Below, one piece after another: positions 7,321-13,274 of a stretch of DNA of 13,287 nt. Origin of the DNA: DASQDT01 sp036380435 (GTDB taxonomy: Bacteria; Acidobacteriota; Blastocatellia; Pyrinomonadales; Pyrinomonadaceae); NCBI GenBank assembly GCA_036380435.1, contig DASVES010000092.1:1-13287 (forward strand), in the 5' to 3' direction. A model generated the notes under the pieces. That model made no database searches. It was not told the origin of the DNA and was given only the letters and a program-made list of their open reading frames with translations. The position numbers and the translations under genes were made by a program. Within the stretch, counting starts at the first letter, position 1; each line of letters begins with the position of its first letter.

Positions 7321-8172
7321 CTACGCCTTGAATTTGATCCTCGTGATCGGGTGTATCTCCCAGATCGTCGGAATCTTCTTGGACAGCTTCTGCGGGCCGG
7401 GCTTCTGGCCGGTAGCGTGGGTCACATCGAAGAACAACGAGCCTTCGATGAGGACGGGGCGGGGCGCATTGGTGTAGAAGTCATATGAGGTGCCCGGCAG
7501 TTCACTGCCCCAGTATTTCTTGTACGCGTTACGGGCGGTCTTCAACTTCGTGAAGGATTTACTGGAGGCCGGCGGCAGGCCGGAGAGTTCCACGTTCATG
7601 TACATCTCCTCGCCGGCGCTCGGGTCGCGGCCGATGATGAGGTGGAAGTCGTTGTCGTTCTCGCGGCTTGCGGCGTACAGGAAGGCGTGGACGCGCACGT
7701 TCCGCTTCTCGACCTCGACGCGGTTCATATTCTTGTCTCTCGTGATCTTCGGCTTGTGATTCTTCATGAAGCTCGTGGAGGGCAGCGTGGCGATCAAGTC
7801 CTTCAGGTCGGCGAACTCTTCCATCGCCGCGTCGGCGATGGAGATTTTCGCGACCCTCCGGTCAGTCCCGGTGAAATTGTCCCCGCTGCTCGCGGCGAGC
7901 GCCATGACTCCGTGCGGAGTGGTCAGCGCCGCCAACGCCGGCGGCTCGTATTTGTCCACTTCGACCGTCCGCAGGATGGTGAATTCGGGCGCCCCGCTCG
8001 GCGGCTTGAACTGTAGCCGCATGAGGACGGACTCGTCGGCCGGCGTGGCGCGGGCCGCCGCCGCCGAGGCCATGGCCATGGTCGTCGTTTCGGGAGCGGC
8101 CTTGCTGACGGCGGCCAGGGCGGCGATCACGGCGGGGGGGTAGGCTATCTGCATCTTTTTCTGAGTCGGCAT
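7321..8172 (-). CDS. Uncharacterised protein, possible OB-like C-terminal domain, inserted between wzm and wzt
   Basis: The 283-residue protein has no signal peptide, membrane helix or catalytic motif that I can name. It has three parts. Residues 1-52 form an Ala-rich leader. Residues 53-80 carry the motif shared with the downstream 69-residue protein (PPSG, FTILRT, EVDKYE, PPAL). Residues about 120-283 form a mixed alpha/beta domain with VEVEKRNVRVHAFLYAASR (152-170), ENDNDFHLIIGRD (171-183), RPVLIEGSLFFDVTH (238-252) and WEIHPITRIKF (271-281). The pattern of a DNDFHL strand followed later by a G-x-FFD-x-H and a terminal IHP strand reminds me of small OB-like beta domains in uncharacterised bacterial proteins; this is memory-based and weak. 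GGAGAG five bases before ATG 8172 fixes the start, so the longer frame to 8364 is not used. Base composition is visibly less GC-rich than in its neighbours, hinting at separate origin. Confidence 0.85.
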   Translation of the reverse strand: MPTQKKMQIAYPPAVIAALAAVSKAAPETTTMAMASAAAARATPADESVLMRLQFKPPSGAPEFTILRTVEVDKYEPPALAALTTPHGVMALAASSGDNFTGTDRRVAKISIADAAMEEFADLKDLIATLPSTSFMKNHKPKITRDKNMNRVEVEKRNVRVHAFLYAASRENDNDFHLIIGRDPSAGEEMYMNVELSGLPPASSKSFTKLKTARNAYKKYWGSELPGTSYDFYTNAPRPVLIEGSLFFDVTHATGQKPGPQKLSKKIPTIWEIHPITRIKFKA

Positions 8173-8177
8173 GTTTA

Positions 8178-8183
8178 CTCTCC
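8178..8183 (-). promoter_or_regulatory. Ribosome binding site deciding the start at 8172
   Basis: GGAGAG on the minus strand, five bases before the ATG at 8172. It argues against the 64-residue longer reading that begins at 8364. Confidence 0.75.
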
Positions 8184-8342
8184 ATTTCGCGGACTGAGTA
8201 GTAGGTGGTTGCCGCCTGTGAGGCGGAAGTTTAAAGGCCGGTCGGGAACCCGAGAACTGGAAGGGTTCGGCCACGCGCTCACGGCCGGCGGCGCTCCAAT
8301 GCCGAAGAGTGATGACCGCCGGCCTGTTCGGGATCGCCGCCC

Positions 8343-8371
8343 ATAGTAGACAAAGGGCAGACATTATTCAA
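8343..8371 (-). promoter_or_regulatory. Predicted sigma70-type promoter of the two-gene unknown module
   Basis: On the minus strand TTGAAT (8371-8366) and TACTAT (8348-8343) are separated by exactly 17 bp. This is the best -35/-10 pair seen in the window. The start point would be near 8336, giving a leader of about 164 nt that contains a GC-rich stem. Confidence 0.55.
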
Positions 8372-8495
8372 CGAATTTGAGAGGACGGCCGTGCCACGTG
8401 TGGCCGCGGCCCGCGCGCGCGGGGACTTCAGCGCGCGACCTGAACCCGACTCCCGCCCGCGCGCACGCGCTGTCTGGCTTCCGTCTTCCGTGTTC

Positions 8496-8504
8496 TGTTA
8501 CATT
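8496..8504 (+). promoter_or_regulatory. Possible extended -10 element of wzt
   Basis: TGTTACATT has the extended -10 form (TG, one base, then TACATT). A start point seven bases downstream would coincide with the ATG at 8512, implying a leaderless message. No convincing -35 is present, and no Shine-Dalgarno precedes the ATG. Confidence 0.3.
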
Positions 8505-8511
8505 CGGCCGC

Positions 8512-9801
8512 ATGGCCGTCGCCCTCAGCGTCGAGGACGTGTCGAAGCAGTACCGCATCTACGAGCGGCCGGGCGACCGGCTGACCGAGTCGCTGACGCG
8601 TGGGCGCTTGAAGCGACATCGCGAGTTCTGGGCGCTCAGAGACGTGAGTTTCGCGGTCGGGCGGGGCGAGACGGTCGGCCTCGTCGGGCCGAACGGGTGC
8701 GGCAAATCCACGCTCCTCCAGATCATCGCGGGCACACTTGAGCCGACGCACGGGAGCGTGCAAACCGAAGGGCGCGTCGCCGCGCTGCTCGAACTCGGCG
8801 CCGGCTTCAACCCCGAGTTCACCGGGCGCGAGAACGCCCTGATGAACGCCGCGCTCCTCGGCCTTCAGCGGCGCGAGGCCGAGCGGCTGCTCCCCGAGGT
8901 CGAGCGCTTCGCCGAGATCGGCGCGTTCTTCGAGCAGAGCGTCAAGACCTACTCGTCGGGGATGTACGTCCGCCTCGCCTTCGCCATCGCCGCCTCGGTC
9001 GAGCCTGACATCCTCGTCATCGACGAGGCGCTGGCCGTCGGCGACGCCGTCTTCCAGCATCGTTGCCTGCGCCGCATCAAGGAGTTTCAGGAGCGCGGCG
9101 CGACCGTGCTGCTCGTCTCGCACGACGCGGCGGCCGTGCGCGCCCTCTGTACGCGGGCCGTCCTCCTTCACTCGGGGCGCCTCCTCGCCGACGGCCGCCC
9201 CTCGGACGTGCTCAACCGCTATCAGAAGATCATCATGGAGCGCGAGGAGGCTTTCGAGGCTTCGCGCCCCGCGAGCGTGAGCGGCGACGGTGACGGAGGC
9301 GATGCTCCTGAAGATGAAAAGCCACCGTCCCTCAGCTACACTTACCGACACGGCGACGGGAGCGCGCAGGTCGAGGGCGCGCAGCTCCTCGACGCGACGC
9401 GGCGCGCAGTCGCCGTGGTCGATTCGGGCGAGGGGCTGACGGCGCGCGTGCGCGTCCGTTTCCGCGAAGAGACGGAGGAGCCGGTGGTCGGCTTTCTCAT
9501 CCGCAACCGCCACGGCATCCACGTCTACGGGACGAACACGAAGGAGCAGGCCGTCACGCTCGGGCGCTTCGCGGCGGGCGAGACGCTGGAGGTCAACTTC
9601 GCCTTCGACTGCTGGCTCGGGATAGACGACTACTCCGTCTCCTTCGCCGTCCACAGCCGCGACGGCGTGGCTTACGACTGGCTCGACGGCGTTGTCTTTT
9701 TTCGCGTCACCAGCGCCGTCCTCGTCGAAGGCGTCGCCAACCTGAACGCGACGGCGACCGCCCGCCGCGTCGAACTGCGCGGCGCGGCGGGGAAAGCATG
9801 A
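8512..9801 (+). CDS. wzt: Polysaccharide ABC transporter ATPase with C-terminal glycan-binding domain
   Basis: Wzt powers export of a finished polysaccharide through Wzm. The 429-residue protein has an N-terminal nucleotide-binding domain: Walker A GPNGCGKST (59-67), signature YSSGM (147-151, the usual Wzt-type variant of LSGGQ), Walker B ILVIDE (167-172) and switch His in VSHD (202-205). An acidic linker (about 255-272) leads to a beta-rich C-terminal domain (about 283-420) with VVGFLIRNRHGIHVYGTNT (325-343), the Wzt_C hallmark. In characterised systems that domain binds the modified non-reducing end of the glycan, so export depends on a capping modification; the methyltransferase two genes downstream fits. 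The 46-residue upstream extension of the frame (from 8377) is not conserved-looking; MAVALSVEDVSK is a typical start. It heads a rightward gene set with the coiled-coil, methyltransferase and GT4 genes. Confidence 0.95.
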   Translation: MAVALSVEDVSKQYRIYERPGDRLTESLTRGRLKRHREFWALRDVSFAVGRGETVGLVGPNGCGKSTLLQIIAGTLEPTHGSVQTEGRVAALLELGAGFNPEFTGRENALMNAALLGLQRREAERLLPEVERFAEIGAFFEQSVKTYSSGMYVRLAFAIAASVEPDILVIDEALAVGDAVFQHRCLRRIKEFQERGATVLLVSHDAAAVRALCTRAVLLHSGRLLADGRPSDVLNRYQKIIMEREEAFEASRPASVSGDGDGGDAPEDEKPPSLSYTYRHGDGSAQVEGAQLLDATRRAVAVVDSGEGLTARVRVRFREETEEPVVGFLIRNRHGIHVYGTNTKEQAVTLGRFAAGETLEVNFAFDCWLGIDDYSVSFAVHSRDGVAYDWLDGVVFFRVTSAVLVEGVANLNATATARRVELRGAAGKA

Positions 9802-9804
9802 GTA

Positions 9805-9894
9805 CAGTACCGCGAGCGGTAGCGAGCGGGTCTAGTTGCTCGGTGCGGGCCACTCATCGCAGTTGCACCCGCGAGGCTTCCGCTCGCGGTACTG
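9805..9894. repeat. REP-like GC-rich extragenic palindrome
   Basis: CAGTACCGCGAGCGG (9805-9819) is repeated exactly in inverted form at 9880-9894 (15 bp). Pairing continues imperfectly for a further 20 bp or so, giving arms of about 36 bp around a short loop. The left arm also has GCGAGCGG twice in direct order, 10 bp apart (9812-9819, 9822-9829). It has no 7-bp register and differs from the heptamer arrays. It resembles REP-type palindromes, which are often genome-wide and mobilised by TnpA(REP) transposases; none is encoded here. It may terminate or attenuate transcription after wzt. Confidence 0.75.
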
Positions 9895-9916
9895 CTCTCA
9901 TTGAGCCGATGAGTCA

Positions 9917-10705
9917 ATGAATCAATCTTCCATCATGGTTGACCTCGAAGTCGAAAAGACCCTGCGTGAGATACGCGAGCGCGTGCGGGCCGAGGCCGCG
10001 GCGGGCGGCGAGGAACCGGCTCAGGCCCCCACACGCGGCGCGGAGCTTTCGACGCTCGACGCCGCAACGGGCGCGGCCGGGGTGTCGAGCGCACTCGGGC
10101 GTCTCGAAGTGAACGTGTCCACGGCCGAGCGCGCGCGCTCCCGGCTTCCGCCGCTCGTCAGCAACCGGAAGGGCTGGCCCGCGCGGCTCGAACTCTGGGT
10201 CAAGCGGCAGATCAAGCGGGCCACCCACTGGTTCACGTGGGAACAGGTCAACTACAACGCGGCCGTCTATCACGCCCTGCGCGACACGCACGCGGCCCTC
10301 GCCGCGCTCGACTCGGAACTCGCCTCGCTGCGCCGGCAACTTCACACCTTTGAAGAACAGCTCGACGCCCGCGACGCCCGCCTCTCGGAAGAGCTGGCGG
10401 CCGGCGTCGCCTCGCTGCGCGGCGAACAGCGTGCCTTCGTCGATGACATTCACCGCGAGCAGCGCGCGCTCGCCTCCGACCTGCGCCGCGAGCAGGGCGC
10501 GCTCACCGACGGCCTGCGCGGCGACATAAACGGGGGGCGGGTCGAAGCGCGCGAGCGCGCCGCGCACGTCCTCGAAGAGCAGCGCGTGTTGTTCCGCCAG
10601 CTCTCGCTCGAAGCCAGCGAGCGAGCCGTCGCTTGCGAACGCTCGCGCCGCGATCTGGAGACGCGTCTCGCAGAAATCAAGAAAGACGTGATGAGTGATA
10701 AGTGA
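9917..10705 (+). CDS. Coiled-coil protein with 11-residue repeats, probably part of the glycan-capping machinery
   Basis: The 262-residue protein has no named family that I can assign. Residues 1-75 are loosely structured. Residues 85-114 form a Trp-rich basic stretch (KGWPARLELWVKRQIKRAT, 85-103; HWFTWEQVNYNAA, 104-116) that may be amphipathic and touch the membrane; similar stretches occur ahead of coiled coils in glycan-locus methyltransferases (from memory). Residues about 117-257 are predicted coiled coil. Within it, four consecutive 11-residue units (158-201: EELAAGVASLR, GEQRAFVDDIH, REQRALASDLR, REQGALTDGLR) show hendecad periodicity. The last residues VMSDK and the stop are encoded by the heptamer repeat. 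The next gene is a methyltransferase, so the pair may be a split form of a WbdD-like capping protein whose coiled coil sets chain length (inference). Start could instead be ATG 9935; neither has a clear ribosome site. Confidence 0.82.
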   Translation: MNQSSIMVDLEVEKTLREIRERVRAEAAAGGEEPAQAPTRGAELSTLDAATGAAGVSSALGRLEVNVSTAERARSRLPPLVSNRKGWPARLELWVKRQIKRATHWFTWEQVNYNAAVYHALRDTHAALAALDSELASLRRQLHTFEEQLDARDARLSEELAAGVASLRGEQRAFVDDIHREQRALASDLRREQGALTDGLRGDINGGRVEARERAAHVLEEQRVLFRQLSLEASERAVACERSRRDLETRLAEIKKDVMSDK

Positions 10706-10761
10706 TGAGTGATAAGAAAACCCTTTCTTACTCTTATCACTCATCACTTATCACTCATCAC
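10688..10761. repeat. Perfect 30-bp heptad hairpin (GTGATRA family) between coiled-coil and methyltransferase genes
   Basis: Positions 10688-10717 and 10732-10761 are exact inverted complements (30 bp) around a 14-nt loop. The arms are alternating GTGATGA and GTGATAA units. The left arm contains the stop codon of the coiled-coil gene (10703-10705), and the right arm ends two bases before the methyltransferase ATG (10764). No Shine-Dalgarno lies between the arm and the ATG. Confidence 0.92.
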
Positions 10762-10763
10762 TT

Positions 10764-12095
10764 ATGAAAGACCTGTACGCGCGAGCCGGCATCGAGGACG
10801 TGGCGGAGTTCTACCGCACGAAGTTCGTCTCCGACGAGGTTCTGGACGCGCGCTACTTTCGTCCCGTTGAACGCTTCCACATGCATCTGGCGCGCACGAT
10901 GTGGGTCTACGACAACGTGCGCGCCGGCTCCGCCGTGCTCGACGTGGGTTGCGGCGCCGGCACGCTCGCGCTCCTCAAGCGCAAGGGCGTGGCGCTGGCC
11001 GGCGTCGATCTCTCGGCCGACTGCGCGCGCGCCGCCCGCGCCAACGGCTACGACGCCACCGCCCGCGCAGACCTGCGCCGCCTCCCCTTCCCCGACCAAT
11101 CCTTCGACTACGTCGCCAGCCTCGACGTGCTCGGCCACGTCTCCTTCGACGAGAAGTCGGCGGTCATCTCCGAAATCCGTCGCGTGCTCCGCCCCGGCGG
11201 CGTCACCCTGCACGGCATCGAGTGTACCGACCGCGGCATGCAGAAATCTTACGAGGAGATGACCGAGCAGGAGCTGCGCCACTTCATACAAATCGACGGC
11301 CACGTCGGACTTGAGGAAGAAGAGGAGGTGGCCGCGCGCTTCCGCCGCGTGTTCCCGCACGTCGCGTGGGAGCCGCGCTACGCCCTGTCGTTGAGCAGCG
11401 AGGAATTCATCAAGCAGCACGACGAGTATGGCCTGCCATTCGAGGAGGACTTCGTCGAATACCTGCGCGGCCTCTCCTTCAAGGAGCGGCGCGCTTTCGA
11501 CATGGCGATGGGCTATGTCTTCGCCAAGGTCTCTGATCTCAACATCCGGCTCCCGCGCAGCGGCCTCTACATGTTCCTCAAGGCGTCGGACGCGCCGCTC
11601 GGCCCCTTCAACAACGAGCACCGCGACCGCCGCGGCCTCTTCAGCGGCGCGCCGCGCGAGGAGGACGCGCCGCGTTTCTGCCTCGACCGCGACGCGGGCG
11701 CGCGCTTCGACGACGGCTGGCACGAGCCGAACGTGCTGCCGCCCGTCGCACGCTGGATGGGCGCGCGCGCGCGTGTGAGCTTCAGCGCAGCGCGCGTCTC
11801 GGAGTTGCGCCTCGACCTGACGACGCATCTGCCCGAACTCGGCCCCGCGCGCCCGCTCGGCCTCGAAATTCTTCTCAACGGCGCGCGTCTTTCGGCCTTT
11901 TCGCTCTTCCGCTATGGCTGGCTGGAGCTTGCGTTCCCTGTCCCGGAAGACGTGAACGCCGCGGCCGGCGGTCGCTTCGAGCTGGAGATACGCGCTGACC
12001 GCACGTGGCAGCCGCGACCCGGCGACGCCGAAGGGCGCGACGACCGGGAGATGAGCGTCGCCGTCTGCAACATAGAGGTGATAAGTGATGAGTGA
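10764..12095 (+). CDS. SAM-dependent methyltransferase with C-terminal beta-rich domain
   Basis: The 443-residue protein has an N-terminal class I methyltransferase fold: motif I VLDVGCGAGT (58-67), acidic GVDLS (80-84) for the SAM ribose, the motif II/III region LPFPDQSFDYVASLDVLGHV (107-126) and VLRPGGVTLHGIE (141-153). Residues about 155-275 are a variable cap. From about 310 to 438 a predicted beta-sandwich contains DDGWHEPN (316-323), LGLEILLNGARL (365-376) and a DDRE segment (426-429) before VAVCNIEV (432-439). Such domains are common in glycan-locus proteins and may bind carbohydrate (inference). In context with wzt and the coiled-coil gene, methylation of the growing glycan's non-reducing end is the likely job, but a hydroxyl target cannot be proved from sequence. 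No kinase domain is seen, unlike WbdD. The last codons (VISDE) and stop come from the heptamer repeat. ATG 10764 abuts the preceding hairpin. Confidence 0.88.
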   Translation: MKDLYARAGIEDVAEFYRTKFVSDEVLDARYFRPVERFHMHLARTMWVYDNVRAGSAVLDVGCGAGTLALLKRKGVALAGVDLSADCARAARANGYDATARADLRRLPFPDQSFDYVASLDVLGHVSFDEKSAVISEIRRVLRPGGVTLHGIECTDRGMQKSYEEMTEQELRHFIQIDGHVGLEEEEEVAARFRRVFPHVAWEPRYALSLSSEEFIKQHDEYGLPFEEDFVEYLRGLSFKERRAFDMAMGYVFAKVSDLNIRLPRSGLYMFLKASDAPLGPFNNEHRDRRGLFSGAPREEDAPRFCLDRDAGARFDDGWHEPNVLPPVARWMGARARVSFSAARVSELRLDLTTHLPELGPARPLGLEILLNGARLSAFSLFRYGWLELAFPVPEDVNAAAGGRFELEIRADRTWQPRPGDAEGRDDREMSVAVCNIEVISDE

Positions 12096-12221
12096 TAAGT
12101 GATAAGAGATGTTAGCTGTTGGCGATTAGCTCTTAGCCAAACAGCTAACAGCTAATCGCTAATAGCTCCTTCTTATCACTCATCACTTATCACTTATCAC
12201 TCATCACTCATCACTCCTCGA
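12078..12221. repeat. Nested heptad hairpin with two repeat families (GTGATRA outside, TTAGCNN inside)
   Basis: Outer left arm: four GTGATAA/GTGATGA units (12078-12105). Outer right arm: six TTATCAC/TCATCAC units (12173-12214) plus a degenerate TCCTCGA that runs straight into the ATG at 12222. Inside lies a second, unrelated pair: units such as TTAGCTG, TTGGCGA, TTAGCTC (12112-12138) face the complementary AGCTAAC, AGCTAAT, CGCTAAT forms (about 12143-12169). Both families have 7-bp period. The methyltransferase stop (12093-12095) lies in the outer left arm. Confidence 0.9.
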
Positions 12222-13274
12222 ATGATTCGCAACGTCCTCATCTGCACCACGCAAGTGCCCTTCACCACGGGGGGCGCGGAGTCGCACATCGAGAACCTGC
12301 GCCGCGCGCTCGTCGCACACGGCTACAACGCCGAGACGGTCGCGCTCCCCTTCAAGTGGTATCCGCCCGGAGAGATCATGCGCGGCGCGCTCGCCTGGCG
12401 CCTGCTCGATTTGTCGGAGTCGAACGGCAAGCCAGTAGATTTAGTGTTGGGCATGAAGTTCCCCGCCTACGTCGTCGCGCACCCGCGCAAGGTGCTGTGG
12501 ATACTGCACCAGCACCGCTCGGCCTATAACCTCGCCGGCACTCCCTTCGACGACCTCTCGACCTACCCCGAGGGGCCGCGCGTGCGCGAGTGGATACGCG
12601 ACTGCGACACGCGCTTCATCCCCGAGGCGCGCCGCGTGTTCGCCAACTCCCGCACCGTCGCCGAACGCCTGCGTCGCTACAACCGCATCGAGAGCGAGCC
12701 GCTTTACCACCCGCCGCCGCGCGCCGAACGCCTGCGCCCCGGCGCGCAGGGTGACTACGTCTTCTACCCGAGCCGTCTGGAGCCGCAGAAGCGACAGGAG
12801 ATGCTCATCGAGGCGATGCGCTACGTCCGCGCGCCGCTGCGCGCCGTCTTCGCCGGCGGCTCGCGCGACGCCGCACACTACGAACAACTCGCGCGCGCGC
12901 ACGGCGTCTCCGAACGCGTCTCCTTCCGCGGCTTCGTCACGGAGGACGAGATGATCGACCTCTACGCCGGCGCGCTCGCCGTCTGCTACCTGCCCTTTGA
13001 TGAAGACTACGGCTACGTGACGCTCGAAGCGATGCTCGCGGCCAAGCCCGTCGTCGTCGCGCGCGACGGCGGGGGCGCGGCCGAACTCGTCGAAGACGGC
13101 GCGACCGGTCTCGTCGCCGACCCCGATCCACGCGCGCTTGCCGAATCCCTGAACTCGCTCCACGCCGACCGCAGCCGCGCCCTCCGCATGGGTGAGCGCG
13201 GCCGCGAGAAACTGCTCGCGATGAATCTCTCCTGGGACAACGTGGTCGAACGCCTCATCTCCGCGGCGGAGTAA
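12222..13274 (+). CDS. Glycosyltransferase family 4, GT-B fold
   Basis: A retaining glycosyltransferase that transfers a sugar from a nucleotide-sugar donor, acting at the cytoplasmic face of the inner membrane during glycan assembly. The 350-residue length is normal. The N-terminal domain has the acceptor-side loop TTGGAESH (15-22); the C-terminal domain has YPSRLEPQKR (182-191), FAGGSRD (210-216), VSFRGFVTEDEM (233-244) and the E-x7-E donor motif EDYGYVTLE (261-269), followed by KPVVVARDGGGAAELV (275-290) and DGATGLVADPD (292-302). Donor and acceptor cannot be read from sequence. It ends with TAA at 13272-13274, 13 bp before the window edge. The ATG directly follows the nested heptamer hairpin and lacks a Shine-Dalgarno, so its translation signal is unclear. 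Confidence 0.94.
   Translation: MIRNVLICTTQVPFTTGGAESHIENLRRALVAHGYNAETVALPFKWYPPGEIMRGALAWRLLDLSESNGKPVDLVLGMKFPAYVVAHPRKVLWILHQHRSAYNLAGTPFDDLSTYPEGPRVREWIRDCDTRFIPEARRVFANSRTVAERLRRYNRIESEPLYHPPPRAERLRPGAQGDYVFYPSRLEPQKRQEMLIEAMRYVRAPLRAVFAGGSRDAAHYEQLARAHGVSERVSFRGFVTEDEMIDLYAGALAVCYLPFDEDYGYVTLEAMLAAKPVVVARDGGGAAELVEDGATGLVADPDPRALAESLNSLHADRSRALRMGERGREKLLAMNLSWDNVVERLISAAE

Larger units (their letters stand above)
8173..8511. other. Divergent intergenic region upstream of the unknown module and wzt
   Basis: This 339-bp spacer contains the leftward promoter at 8343-8371 and a leader of about 160 nt for the unknown module. Within the leader, GGCCGGCGG (8283-8291) and CCGCCGGCC (8316-8324) form a perfect 9-bp stem with a 24-nt loop. 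A smaller stem, CCGCC/GGCGG with a TCACA loop on the minus strand, lies near 8212-8226. No known riboswitch class is recognisable. The right half (8380-8490) is extremely GC-rich and shows nothing clear except the possible extended -10 next to the wzt start. Confidence 0.5.

Noticed and set aside
8173..8364. 64-residue N-terminal extension of the unknown 283-residue protein
   Set aside because: A good GGAGAG site precedes ATG 8172, and the likely promoter lies inside or next to the extension.
8428..9654. 408-residue minus-strand frame opposite wzt
   Set aside because: wzt on the plus strand has all ABC motifs; the antisense product is Asp/Arg/Val-rich with no recognisable domain.
9914..10747. 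277-residue minus-strand frame starting inside the heptamer repeat
   Set aside because: The first residues are just the stop-free strand of the GTGATRA array read as protein; the rest is antisense to the coiled-coil gene.
10758..11828. 356-residue minus-strand frame opposite the methyltransferase
   Set aside because: It is low complexity and antisense to a clear SAM methyltransferase; its end is open only because of codon bias.
10688..12214. Insertion sequence or MITE pair around the methyltransferase
   Set aside because: No transposase, no target-site duplication that I can see, and the repeats are simple heptamers rather than defined terminal inverted repeats.
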